This document shows, piece by piece, positions 46,500-58,805 of a stretch of 64,000 bases of DNA. This DNA is from Lycorma delicatula (lineage: Eukaryota > Arthropoda > Insecta > Hemiptera > Fulgoridae), in contig NC_134461.1 of NCBI RefSeq assembly GCF_047948215.1, positions 85,308,245 to 85,372,244 on the forward strand, read 5' to 3'. Under the pieces are notes generated by a model. That model searched no databases and was not told the DNA's origin. It saw nothing but the letters and a program-made list of their open reading frames with translations. Numbering within the stretch: the first letter of the stretch is position 1; every line of letters starts with the position of its first letter. Position numbers and translations under genes: made by a program.

Positions 46500-49261
46500 T
46501 TCTGTTAATTTTTCTTAGCCAAATTCCTGAAACCTGCATGCAGAGCTTAATTACATAACATATATAAATTCTAAAAAGAGGAAACAATAGCTAATGTCAT
46601 GTGGTAAAATAAGTGGCATGCAATAGTTCATAAAATATTCTATGTACGTTAAGCTACATAGAATTAAAGTGTAAAATATTTTAAAAAAATAAAGCCACAA
46701 ATAAAATATGTAAAATCCTAGACATATCTATCAACCAAAAACTAAACAAGTAGGAAGGACGGAACAAGATTATTCATTTTATTTTTATTTCTAGTTGCAT
46801 CAACAATTAGTCATTAGCGACAATGTACAGAGAATGATATTAAGAATGGACTGATATGAGAAATGATTATGTAATAATTTGTATATTAAATGAAGATAAA
46901 ATTGTTCCACTGCAATGAGCAATTTGTACTTATCAATTTTGGAAAAATGATAATATATCAGTAAATTATGTAGAACTGATGAGAGAAGTTACAAAACAAT
47001 TGGACTACTTAGAAAAATGAGAAGCTCATTTCACTGATTTATTAGCCATCTGAAACTGATATTTTGGAAGCTGCATTTGAATCATATTATGAAGTTACTT
47101 GGTATTTTATAGAAGTATTTTTTCTAATTGTCTTGTGAAACATTACCAAAAATTAGTCTGCTCTAATGTTACACCTATTTTTTTGGAGTTTTTCTTTTTC
47201 TAAAGTTTCCTTGTGGTACAAGGGCACAGGTTCTATTATTCCAGGCAGCAAGTTTATATCTAAACTGTAACAGAGGCCAACTTGGTTAAAGTAAAATAAT
47301 TATAAAAGCCTACTTATCTTAAAAAATATTTGGGGAAAGAAAATTTCTATCAATCAATGATTTCACTAACAACTCAAATAATTACAACAAAAACAAGTTC
47401 AGTTAATAGAACAAGTAATATGGATGTTTCATGTAGAATTATATAAAAAAGTATGTACATTTGACAATACATAGTTGTAAAATTCTGAAACATGGGAAAA
47501 TACATGACGGCACCTCAAAAATCTTTCTCAGCAAAAAAGATGTTCGAGCAATAAACAGCACCCAATATGAACAATAACTGTAACTAAAATATCAGCATAC
47601 AGCATTTTAAAATGTGCATTTAAACATATCTGACAAACAGAACAAAATTAACAATATCATACAATATAAAATACAGTATTTTACCTAAATAAAATTAGAA
47701 TTTTCTATTAAAATTTTATTTCAAAAGCACACATTGCAATGCTGCTATAATTCAATTAGTTATTCCTTATTTCTCTAGCAGGCAAAGGTGATTGGCAAAT
47801 TTTGTAAAAAAAAGTCAATTCACAACACTCTTTTCATTATATATAGCACAAGATATATTGCAAATAAAAATAATTACATCTGAATTTACAGTAATATAGT
47901 TCACGAAGCCTCTGGAAATTAGTTTAACTGTAATTTTACCAGATTTAGATAGAGTGAGAACATGAGAAAATTGATACATTACTAAAAAAAATCCTACAAT
48001 GCAATAAACCTAATATTATCAATAAATAAGTCTGAATTGTTTGCTTGATTTTTCAATAATCAAAATGGAATTCTAGATACTTTGGAACATGACAACTTTT
48101 ATCGAAGCTCAATAGTAACCAACTAATATTTTAATTAGATTACGAATAACATATATTTAGTACAGTTTGCTATAAACATATCAAGCAATCCAATTTCAGA
48201 AAATATATCACAGCAACTAGCACTTTTCTAGTTTACCTATATTAAAAAAAATAAAATTGTTACTATTTACACATTTTCAACTAGATTTCGTATGTAATAA
48301 ATTATATCAACCAAGGAGTTACCTGTTTAATGTTTCCTACATACTGGTTGGTTACTAAGCTAAATTTAGATTAGGAAAAGCAACTGTACTTTAATAAACT
48401 AATTGATCAGATGATTTACACTGATTAAATATCCCAAATAAATAAAAATGAACTTGGTAAATAAAATAAATGAACTTATCAACTCCACAAATACAGATAG
48501 GGAAGTAATTATTCCTAACCTATGCAACAGTTAAAATTATTTGTGGTAAAATAGTACTAAATTTAGCAATTCGAGTACTTTAAGTGTATTACAATGTACT
48601 ATGCAATACTGTAACATAAAAATAACAACACGTTTGGATGTAATAAACAATTATGTTATACACACAATGCCCACCTCAAAAACAACTTTTATAACAACGT
48701 ATAGGAAAGGGGAAGGGAGGTGCAGATTTAACATTATTATTCCACCAAGAATATCCCGAATTAATTACAAACTAAAAACTGAATAATTAATGCGTTAATG
48801 GATAAAAGGCGGTGTGCAAGTAGTATATTTGTAGTAATTACAACATCAACAACACTTTTATGTCTAATTCAAGGTCTTTCCCAACATCTTAGGCTAAACA
48901 GAAAGTAGAGAGGCAAACAAAACCGCGAAAACTTTAAAGCAATCTTGTAATAATAAAATAAACCATAAAAATATTAAGTTATTAACAGCTACACGCTAAT
49001 AACAAATAACTATCAATAAAATGACCGAGAAGTCGGTCTAACAATAATAATAGTTGTTTACGCTACTATGCTTACAGCCAATATGAATCGTCCATATATC
49101 TTTCGGCCAGTTTTGCTATAATGTATCACTGCATCTAAACAATTAACTAACTGTATGAGTTTAAACTAGGCGATAAAAAACAATAAATGACCAATTGTCA
49201 AAACTGATACACTGTATATGACTTCTGTTCGATTGCAGATAATTAAAACTATATATCCCGG
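46500..49261. other. Long AT-rich stretch, nothing recognised
   Basis: No transposon coding blocks, exon with credible splice sites or large inverted repeat was found in this 2.7-kb stretch. It lies just upstream of the BCKDHA promoter and may be intron of the minus-strand gene if that gene's 5' exon is in the promoter region. Confidence 0.45.
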
Positions 49262-49569
49262 TCCGCCATAATGTCACTCACTGCTTTGCTATGCTTTCAT
49301 GTCGACTCGAGATGGCGTCCACTCCAAAGTTCCCATGAGGCATTAGTGCTGTGCTCTTTCAAATTCACTTCCTGCATGACGTCAAATATTCCCGCGTCCG
49401 TCGATTTCTGTGTTGATTAACTGCATCGAAATCGTAAAAACGAATCGATATCTTTCGTCATTGTACTAATTAAAACGCGTTAATTATCAAATATTTCATA
49501 TTATTAAGTTGATCTAAAACTTCCCTTATAGTCCATTAAGTTGGGTTTCATTCCATTGTCAGGATCGCC
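49262..49569 (+). promoter_or_regulatory. BCKDHA promoter/5' UTR, possibly bidirectional
   Basis: This is the most GC-rich patch of the region. It contains a perfect CRE palindrome TGACGTCA (49377-49384), a DRE-like ATCGATA (49444-49450), and two ATGGCG-type (YY1/Pho-like) motifs: ATGGCGT at 49312 on the plus strand and ATGGCGGA on the minus strand at about 49270. It precedes the BCKDHA ATG by 0-300 bp. If transcription starts upstream of 49312, a nine-codon upstream frame ATG..TGA (49312-49338) precedes the start. On the minus strand GCA|GTGAGT at 49282 is a good donor that could end the missing 5' exon of the divergent gene whose first coding exon is at 24455. Motif roles are inferred. Confidence 0.5.
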
Positions 49570-49647
49570 ATGAACTCGGTTGTCAACATTATTAGAAGTA
49601 CAATAGCATCATCAAAAAACTTCGCTTCGCCCATTAGTAAAGCAAAG
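49570..49647 (+). CDS. BCKDHA: BCKDHA exon 1: mitochondrial targeting peptide
   Basis: The 26 codons MNSVVNIIRSTIASSKNFAS plus PISKAK end in phase 0 at AAAG|GTATAG. The peptide has one Arg and three Lys, many Ser/Ile and no acidic residue, as expected of a matrix-targeting presequence. The start is the only ATG before the donor in this frame. It was found by working back from the conserved exons at 53677 and 58806, whose phases match. The product is the alpha subunit of the E1 component of the branched-chain 2-oxo acid dehydrogenase complex, which decarboxylates the keto acids of Leu, Ile and Val in the mitochondrial matrix with thiamine diphosphate, as an alpha2-beta2 tetramer. Confidence 0.75.
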
Positions 49648-51509
49648 GTATAGTTTTATTACTGTTTATCAGTTAGGTTATGTTATGCAAGTTAATTACT
49701 TTTGACTTTTGCCAATGACATTGAAGTATTACATTTGAAGCAGAAGTTTTAATTTCTTACTTTTTAAAGTATTATTTTATTTCTGTATTGGAATATTGGA
49801 GAATCTTTTCAATTAATTTTTTGTTATAAGATGACAAAATGTGTCGATTAATTTGTGTAATTTTAGATAAGATTATGATGTTAAAATAAGTTTGTTGATC
49901 GTCTGTTAATTGCATCACAATAAATGCATTCACCATTATAACAATGATCTGCTACTATATTTAAAACTTTACTTTGAAGTAGATTATTGTCATTTTTATT
50001 TTACTACTTAAATACTCCTGAGATTGAAGTTACAATTTGAAAAAATGCTGTCATTTAGTTTTTTCTCCGTAATTTGAATATTCCATTTCTTAAAGTTTAA
50101 ATATTCATAAAGAAGCAATTAATATTTAAAAAACCAAAATATAAATATGAAATCCAGTTCCCCATTTTTTGAAAATTACATATTTAAAATTTTAGTAAGA
50201 ATGATCCCAATAATCTTGGAAATTTCCAGCAATCTGGGTTATGAAATTTTCAAAATATTAGAGAAAATAAATACTATATACATTGCTCTTGTTTCACAAA
50301 ACCAAAATTTTAAAAATAATTCTTTTAAATAATTATCCTAGTTTAATTTCAGAAAATAATCCTCGCATCAGAAAAGTTTTTGAATAATCTGAAAACTGGT
50401 GTTAATCTATTGGATGTTGGGTTTCACTGATGTGTTTGACTCATCACATTAAGGAAAGTGATGTTAATGGAAGTAAGATTATTAGGTTGATGTTAGTTTG
50501 TGGAAGTTGGGCATTATGTTATCAACTCGATATTTAAAATAAAATCATAAATTAACTTTTCAGAACATGATATATTTAAACCAACTTTATTTTGATTTTT
50601 TTTATAGTGGGTATGAACAAAGGTAGAAATAAATTTAAAATTTTTTGTGATGACATTTTAATTCAAGAGAAAAGCAAGGAGTGCTCTGTCACAACTTAAT
50701 GTTGTATCTATTTAAAATTGAAACTCAAAACATTGGTTCCGAAGTTTAAAAACTGTGGAACTAATAGTTACGAAGTTTTTAAAATTTTAACATAAATTTC
50801 CAACGTTTTTAATTTAACATAAATTTCTGAAGTTAGTGTGAAATTTAACATAAGTGATAATTATGTTAACTAGATTGCTAATATATCATTTTGTCCCATT
50901 TTCAATTTCATACTGTTCCAAGACACTTTAACTTCTCAGTGAAGTGCTATGCTACAGTTATTTTTTATTTCTATTTATAATAATATTATTGAATTGTTTT
51001 TATTTTGGTCATACATGGTTAGCGTTGGGGATTTAATTTTTTATTTGAAGGATTGGATAAATATTTGAAAAAGAGTTCAGTTTATTGAAAAGGAGTGAAT
51101 GATATCACCCACTGATACAAGGAATACATTCAAGAAATAACAAAATATTAAATTTTTTCCATTCATTTCATGGAAATAAGACCCATGAAGACACTAACCA
51201 CGACTTGCAAATTTTATACACAACACATAAAATCCAGATCTCAGTGTACTTGAATTATATGAAATTTATGAATTTAATAAAAACAATATATTAATCAAAC
51301 AAACATAATATAGATTAACCATTTTAAAATTGTGCAATTAATAAGATTGCTTGCTTAAACTTTAATGGCTAAAATACTGATAATTAGCTCTGAAAAGTCC
51401 TTCAAAAGAGAGATGTTTAGTCATTTTGAAATGATCTCTTTATATTCATGTGAAATCACATATTAAGAAAAGAAGTTAATACATTATGTAAACATTTTAG
51501 GGTAATATT
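49648..51509. other. BCKDHA intron 1, first part: nothing recognised
   Basis: AT-rich intron without a supported element up to the solo LTR. Confidence 0.5.
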
Positions 51510-51514
51510 ATATC

Positions 51515-52197
51515 TGTAATTTTTCTTAATCATAATATTTAAACTGGTAGAGAATCTTCCTGATAGAAGAAAGAAAGAGAAAATTAATTAAAAAGAATCT
51601 AGAAGGAATGACAAAGGGATTCTTTCTTGAAAAGGACTTATAGAAAAGCATAATCAAAATTATTACTCTTAAACAATTATTACTCTGCTCAGGTACTGCT
51701 ACTGCAGGTTAGGAGGTATAAATACTGAGGGGGACCAGTGGAGTGACAGAGTTAAGTGTGTTTGTGATAAAAGTGATCACAGTAAGTGTTTGTAACTAAT
51801 GAGGGACGCGTGAGTCATGGATGAGTATTCGATTTTGGACATTGATTGAAAACAAGAAGCTGTTTGGTGAGTTGTGTGTGAAGAGAGTGAAAGTAACAAT
51901 TCTATGTATTCTCTTCACTCATAAAATGTAGGGTTAGTTCTTTTGTAAATAGTAAAAGTGAATTGTAGAGATTTATTGATTGTTATCTTATTGTTGACTA
52001 AATATTAGTTTCTATTAGTTATTATAAATTGCATTGTAAATCATAATTGTATTTTGGGTATTTATAATTTATTTATTATTAAATCAATTTTATATTTAAT
52101 TGGGATTGTTATTTTGTTTAAATTATTGAAGAGTAATAAATTGTAAGAAATTTTTACATGTATCTCATTATCTTAGTCGAACCGCAAACACGCGACA
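51515..52197 (+). mobile_element. Solo LTR (683 bp) with 5-bp target duplication
   Basis: The element begins TGTAATTTTT, ends CGCGACA and is flanked by ATATC at 51510-51514 and 52198-52202. Inside are a promoter-like GGTATAAATACTGAG (about 51715) followed by transcribed-type sequence, and AATAAATTG near 52135. No protease/RT/integrase coding adjoins it, so it fits a recombined solo LTR of a Gypsy- or BEL-type retrotransposon in BCKDHA intron 1, sense orientation. Its TATA box could act as an alternative promoter. That is inference. Confidence 0.75.
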
Positions 52198-52202
52198 ATA
52201 TC

Positions 52203-52790
52203 AAAGCAAAATAAAGTAATTTTTATATTTAACAATTTGTATTTAATTATATTTTAAACAGTGTAAATCCACTATTTCATAGTTATAAAATAAACTATAT
52301 TTGTAGTTATAATTTAAAAAATATCTAGTGATTAGTTCTCAGTATTTGAAATATAAGCATTAGTTACCAGTAAATAAATTTATTTTAATAAGCAGTGATT
52401 ACACTTATCTAAATATAATACACATGAAATATTTGTCTGTATAAGAAAATTTTAACTTCATATTATGTAACATTTATTGTTTATAAACCTTCTCATTTCA
52501 GACTGTTATATGATGGAAGCATAAATATGTATTTTATATTAAGACATAAATTTTTATTTGTCATCTTAGTTGCTGTAAAAATCAATTTTGTTTCAGAAGG
52601 GTGGATTTCCAGTTTTAGTTAAGAAAGAAAGGATGGTGCACTACTGTAATGATTTTTGAAAATAATATTGCTTTCAGTGTTTTAGTATTTCAACTGACAT
52701 TAGTATCATTTGTTCTTTATAATACTGCAAGCTACTGTGTATTGTTTCAATAAATGCATTATACTTTTATATTTGTGTTTTATTTTCTTC
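52203..52790. other. BCKDHA intron 1, nothing recognised
   Basis: AT-rich sequence after the solo LTR, with no supported element. Confidence 0.4.
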
Positions 52791-52974
52791 CTCCTTTCCC
52801 ATATCACGTTTTTAGATTATTGCAAAATTAAAGTACTGTAGTGAAACTAGCTCACATCTGGCAAAAGTCTGTTTTTGTGAGCATTCAAACATGATATTTT
52901 GAGTTTAAATCATTGCAAAATCAGCTCACACCTAGGGATGCTTGTAAAAATTTAATTTGGGCTTTCTAACATAT

Positions 52975-53310
52975 CACTCTTCAAGTTACAACATCCTAAA
53001 ACCCAGTTTTTTCCTCTAACTGCTGTGAATCAATTCGTCTGAAAATCAATAGTGTTCTATTTCTACTAGCTTTAATCGTCCTACCAGGTTTCATTAATTT
53101 CATCACGTTTTGAATTATTAAAAATTACATTCAGTATGACCAAAAAAAACTTTTTAATTTCTCAAAAAACCCACTTTTTAGCTCTAATGCCAGTAGATGT
53201 GAACCAATTGGCTTGAAAATCTGTAGGTTCTATTCCTAATAGGTTTACATCACCCTACCAAGTTTTGTCAAAATCAATTAAGATTTATGTCCAGTAGAGC
53301 TGATGAAAAA
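52975..53310 (+). repeat. Diverged tandem repeat, about 165-bp unit
   Basis: Two units share, in order, a run of AAACCCAnTTTTT, CTCTAAnnnC, TGTGAAyCAATTsG, CTGAAAATC and TCCTACCAGGTTT / CCCTACCAAGTTT. It looks like part of a non-autonomous transposon. Confidence 0.5.
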
Positions 53311-53676
53311 ATCTTATAAATATAAACATTGCAGAATTGTGTTCAGAAGTCTCCAAATGTAAAGAAAAGTTGGTCCCCCCTCATAACCAACTTTCCTTAG
53401 AAAATCTGACTCGGTGCCGTAGCGATTTCTACAAATTCTTTGGTAATTTGTTAAAAGATAAATGTCTGTGGTAGTAAAATGTTATTACATTATCTGTGAA
53501 GTTGTACTGATGAGTAAATGTAATAGTTTGACAATGCACCTTTTCGTATATTGACTGTAATTATATAAACAGATACTGAACTGTACATAAAACTAAGTTA
53601 ATGATGTTGAGTAAGAATGTTTATGTTAATAATGGCTGGTAATTAATTTATTGATGAGTGTTTTGTTGTTGATTAG

Positions 53677-53844
53677 GTTTATAGTACTTTACGTAATGGT
53701 AGTGCTACTGAAATTTTTGAAGAGAAAGGTGGAAGATGGATAGAAGAACTGGAATTTGTAGTGCCCAAAGATAGCAGTCCAATACCTTCTTATAGGGTTA
53801 TGGATTTAATGGGAAGAGTTTTGAGAAAATCTCAAGAACCTCAG
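53677..53844 (+). CDS. BCKDHA: BCKDHA exon 2: N-terminal part of mature E1 alpha
   Basis: The exon lies between TTGATTAG and CAG|GTATTA, phase 0 at both ends, 56 codons. The sequence WIEELEFVVPKDSSPIPSYR followed by VMDLMGRVLRKSQEPQ matches the segment just after the presequence in animal BCKDHA, where a FxxxLEFxxP...PxYRVMDxxGxxxxxxxxP pattern is conserved. It connects without frame change to exon 1 (SKAK|VYSTL) and to exon 3 (EPQ|LGEN). No stop or frameshift is present. The intron to exon 3 is 4.96 kb and carries a mariner-type element with long inverted ends at 54013-56028. Confidence 0.92.
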
Positions 53845-54012
53845 GTATTATTATTTTATGGTTTGTGGGTTAAATACTATTGTTTTGTATTCGTATGAAA
53901 TATCGATATTAATTCTATAATGATTTTACTTTTTTATTGTTTTAAGTACATAAGCATATGTACTTAAGCTTAATATTGATTCAAGTAATTTATGGTTACT
54001 CAATTTTTTATA

Positions 54013-56028
54013 CAGGTGTATCATGAAGTTCTCCCAGAATTTACATAACCTATTCTACGCGTGAAAATAATGGAAAACGTTCATATAAAATGAACTAATG
54101 GTTCATATAAAATGGGTTATGGTTAGTGAAAGATTTCAATTGGATTTCAGCTATCTCGGTAGCTGAAGTGCGGTTGTACTGAAATTCTTAGGATGTTAAG
54201 TAAAGGGCAGAATTAGTGATTTATTATGGGTTTTGACCTGAAAAATTGAATAAAATAGCTCCCAAAACTGTATCTGTAGTAGTTTTTGAGAAATATGCGG
54301 TGAAAACCAATAAATTATAACACCCCTGTTTTTTATGTTTGATACACATTAATAATGTTAAGTGGGTATAAACATGTAAAACTTTTAAACAAAACTTTTA
54401 GAGAATTTAATTCCGAACAAAATGGTGTAGACAGGTTGAATAGAATGAATGAAAGTTAGAAAAATTGACCTCTAATTCTGTCAATAAACGTAATAACAAT
54501 GCTAACAGGAACAGTAAAATTAACTCGGACAAAAGAATACAATTTAATAATAACAGGAACACTAATTAAATAAAAGTTAGAAAAATTCAAATTTTATTTG
54601 GAAACTGTATACTAGACCAAAGTACATTGTATATACCAGCTCATTATGAAAGTGTATTTGAGTTTTAATATACAGTATTTTTCATTCATCCCCAGATATA
54701 AAATTCTAAAGTGGTTAGATCAGGCGATCTTGGTGGCCAGGAATATGGACCCCCATGACTGATCCATTTCTCAGGAAAATGATGATTTAAGTGAGTGGAA
54801 ATGGTACAAGAGAAGTGGGGAGGCAGGCTTGTGCTGGAAGTATACTTTGTGTCTCAGCACTAGAAAATCATCTTCAAGTAGCTGCGGCAATTCTTTTTGA
54901 AGAAAATGCAAGTAGACCTCAGCATTTAAATAGTCAGGTAATATGAGCAGTCCAAACAGCTGATTGTGAAGAAGATTGCACCATACATTGATGCTAAATC
55001 GGTATTGAAAATTGCCTTCCACCGTTTCATGAGGATTTACTTCTGCTTATGTATGTTCATTGCATAAGTTGATGTCATCTTGAGTGAAATTTGCCTCATT
55101 GGTAAACAAAACATACTTGTAGAGTTGTTGATTTATATTCCACCAGTTACAGAACTACAAGCAAAGTGGACCGTCTCCTGAGTGTAGATGTTGAACTGGC
55201 TGTTTATGAAAAGGTAAAACTTGTTTTGTTTAAGTGTCTTCTAAACCATCAAATGCAAAATTTCACTCCATTTAGGAAGATGTGTACTGACGCCTGGACT
55301 GAGCTGAACTGCATCGATAATAATTACATCAATAACAGCATCATGTTGGACAGATTTTCATATAATATATTGTATTTCTGCCATTAATAAAAAAATTATT
55401 ATCCAAATAATTTTTATTTTACAATTGTTGTGTAATTGCCAGTTTTTAAAAATCTTTTAACAGCAATTTTTAGTAGTAGGTTTTGATTTTATAAATTTTT
55501 CACATCACCAATAAAGAATTTAGTTTTTGTTTTTATTAAATAAGTTTTTTCTGACAAATTTAGTAATGTAATCTCTAAATAAAGTACAAATTTTTCTTGG
55601 TTTTAAACAATTTATTTTATACCATTATGTTCAGAATTAAGTTTTCTACAAGTTTTATATGTTTATTGTCCATTTTACAAAGTTGTAAAACCTAAAAATG
55701 GGGGTTTTTATCCCAATTTATTAGTTTTCACCTCATATTTCTCAAAAACTACTGCATATATTGTTCTGGAACCTATTTTATTTAATTTTTCAGATCAAAA
55801 ATCATAAGAAATCACCAATCCTGTCCCTTAATTAACATTCTAAAAATTTCAATACTACCTCTTTTCAATGGGATAGCTAAAATCCAAGTGAAATCTTTCA
55901 CTAGCCATAATCCGCAAATGGACCATTTTAGGACGTATGTTTTTCTAATATTTAATTATCTAATGTTTTCTATTATTTTCACGTGTAGAGTAGATTATGA
56001 AAGTCCCAGAAATTCTATCAGCAACAGG
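54013..56028 (-). mobile_element. Mariner-type element with about 350-bp inverted ends
   Basis: The left arm (54013 to about 54370) and right arm (about 55680-56028) are inverted, sharing CTACnCGTGAAAATAAT, GTGAAAGATTTCAnTTGG, TTTTTGAGAAATATG and GGTGAAAACYAATAAATT. The termini (CAGGTGTATCATGAA; CCTGTTGCTGATAGAA) are weakly similar and the left is preceded by TA. Between them the minus strand encodes a broken transposase. Arms of this length are unusual for mariners, whose TIRs are usually about 30 bp. Confidence 0.72.
54690..55115 (-). pseudogene. Mariner-type transposase fragment with all catalytic acids changed
   Basis: The minus strand reads VLFTNEANFTQDDINLCNEH, a stop, AEVNPHETVEGNFQYRFSIN, VWCNLLHNQLFGLLILPDYL, NAEVYLHFLQKELPQLLEDD, VYFQHKPAS, then PPRSPDLTTLEFYIWG. 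In relatives these are FTDEA, FQHDGAP and TPLDFFLWG. Here they are Asn, Lys and Glu, so the triad is gone. An N-terminal part (about 55120-55390) is not convincingly readable. It is an intronic relic. Confidence 0.75.
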
Positions 56029-58680
56029 ATTGAGCTATTTTACTAAAACTGTGGTTAGCTTTGTAAACTAATATTCTCTATGAAATAAACATTTTTGAAA
56101 TCTTATTTTCATAAATTTCAAATGATTGTCATTTTTTAATTTTTCATTCCAGATATATAACAACTAATAACATTAGGAAGTAATTGTTGCTAAAATTTTA
56201 AAGGTTTATTTCAAATCACCTTGTTTATTACAAAGGTTTATATCACCTTATTTTTTCAAATAGAACTTCAAATAGTTTTGACTGTTTTGCTGATTGAGTC
56301 ATTTTTAACTACCTTTGAGATCCCAATTGGGGTCTCATATATCAACATATGGTCATCAGGTCAGATCCCATTTAGAATCTCACATGCATTTAATTTGTGG
56401 GACATGGAGACTGCATGGCATCTCATTTTGATGTTTTTTTGTAAACAAGTTCTCCACATTGTAACTTAGAAATTAATTTAGTTACCATCCTGTTATTAAA
56501 TTTTTAATGTAGTTAATAATTTTATAATTTTTATGAACTATATAATCAGGATTTAATACTTATATTTGAGTTTTTATTATTTATCTACAAGAAGCTGAAA
56601 GAGTTATAAGTTAAAATGAGTCGTTTTATTGCATTTTCTTCCACCACATTTGGAAGGAAGTATGCTCAAGAACATTTCATAAGTTCATACGAAGTGCTCA
56701 GTATGTTCAGTCTTCTATTGTGAAAATCGTTTTTTATAGAAAATAAATTAAAAGATTGAAATTTTTCTTTCAGTTTTATTAATTAGTTCATAGTAATTAT
56801 TGTTACATAGCTTATCTGAATACATTTTATAGTTTTCACATATTTTAATTTTCTTCTATATTTGTGATATACAGTATCTTAATTTTATAAAAAAATTATA
56901 TTTAAAACATTCTGTAAATAATTATCAGTTAATACAGTTTACTGTGATTTAATGCAAGAACTTTATGTATTTGTAAAAAATTGAACAATTACATACTTCA
57001 TTTAGCAAGAATCTAGAGCAAACATAAATAAAAATAAATCTCATAGCCATGGGTAAATTGTAGAAACTATGTGACTTAGTGTAATTAACAAAATAGATAC
57101 TAACATCTGGAATTTATATCCTGTTTGTATCATATATTAAATTTGTATTGCATAAAGTTAATACAATAAGAAAAACTATGCTCGTGAAATCCCATTTGGG
57201 ATCTCATATCGTACAGCCATAAAAATCAGTTATATTACTTTCTTAAGATAGTACTATATTAATATTTTATTTCAATATTTTGTGCAATTAAATATAAAAT
57301 ATTAATGTATATTAGCAGTTGGGAACAATTAGATTTTTTCATGTTGTCTGTTACTAAACTATGTGACTCATATGGGATTTCAAGGCAATCATGTTTTCAA
57401 TAATGAAAAATTTAAAGCTAATGTGACTGTGCTCAAAATTACCAGTTTTTACACCTTCATAATATGATAATATTTATCAGTACCATTAAATAGTTGATGT
57501 TGCTCAAATGCCATTAAACTGGTGATGTTATCTTCTCCAGTTAATCAATAATATTTCATCAGTTATTTTATAAATTTCTTGGAAATAGTAAAATTAAAAC
57601 CTCAGTTGAATATTAGTGTTTTGAATATTTTTACAAAATTATTTTTGTAAAGTTTGATATTTTATACTTTTCTGTGAGATATGGCAAATCTGTATATAAA
57701 TTTTCAAATGAGTGATATACAAAAGGTCTTTCTCCACACCTGACTATGAAAAATTGGGTTTTGGACAAAATTAGAGTGCATTCAGGATTAACATACAGAA
57801 GGATTGTGCATCATAAAGGTATTCAAGGCCACTGTAGCATGTGGAATATTCTTCATAATCAGTTGCTATGTCTGTATCACCTTCAGTGTGTTCAAACTGC
57901 TACTTTTTGTAGCATCTAGTAGGGCAGAGATGCCTTGAGGTGACTGATGATCATGCATACACATTACCGATACGATATTAAAGAGTTTGATTTTATATAC
58001 CACATCGTCATTATTTAACTATTAGGAAGAGGCTTTTTACTACAGCCAACACTATGAGGGAGACATAAAATAATATTACAAAATTTTTTAAAAACTTGCT
58101 TTATACTTTTTAGTCATACTTATTAGTCAAATTAGTATCATACATTGCATGATTTTAATTAGTAGATTAATCTTGATTTCAAAAGATTTACACCTGCACT
58201 CTTAATTTTCACCCTTAATTTACCCCTGTACAGGGAGATGTTTGCAAAAATAATGGTTGAATATTGCATTGTCACTCGACCTTAGTAATTGTGCAAAATT
58301 TCATCAGTAGGCAATGTCAGGAAGTATGTTAAATTAAGGATGCAAGATTTGAGGAAAAACATGAAAAAAAATTGAAAAAAAGATATTTTGAGTTAAAATA
58401 AAGCAAGTAATAAAATAGCATTATAAATTGGAGAATATCATGTTACAATGAAATGGCTTAATTTTATACATTTTCATGATTATATTTATTTATGTGCATT
58501 TTGTAATAGGTTTATGTTAACAGAATTAATAATTTTGTTAGTATCAATTTTTTTTCTGATTTACTTTTTATCTATTTTATTTTCTCTTTGTATTCTTCAT
58601 TCCAAAATTAATTCTTTCCGGCTTCCTAGGTTCAAACTTGCGTTATGTCCTATCTATCATATTATTTTCTTGGTAATATT

Positions 58681-58716
<36 letters not shown>

Positions 58717-58805
58717 AATCATTCAATATCCTATTTCCTTATTTTCTCCTACAATTTCTCAAAAAACATTTGTTATATAAATTTCAATGAAAACATTTAT
58801 TTCAG
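56029..58805. other. BCKDHA intron 2 remainder
   Basis: Mostly AT-rich. Around 56320-56470 and 57188 there are several copies of ATCCCATTTGGGATCTCAT-like palindromic motifs. At about 57800-57900 a plus-strand reading (CSMWNILHNQLLCLYHL) looks like a badly decayed Tc1/mariner fragment. A TATATA run lies at about 58688-58712. Confidence 0.4.

Noticed and set aside
56320..57210. Repeated ATCCCATTTGGGATCTCAT-like palindromic motifs
   Set aside because: There are four loose copies with no spacing regularity. They may be a microsatellite-like curiosity but are not enough to call a regulatory array or CRISPR.
57740..57910. Possible extra Tc1/mariner relic on the plus strand
   Set aside because: Only one short block (CSMWNILHNQLL) is suggestive, and no ends or second motif were found, so it was not listed as a feature.
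58448..58780. 110-codon hydrophobic plus-strand frame, membrane-protein-like
   Set aside because: It is Ile/Phe/Tyr-rich because the DNA is T-rich and includes the TATATA run. It lies in BCKDHA intron 2 immediately before the exon 3 acceptor, with no family resemblance.
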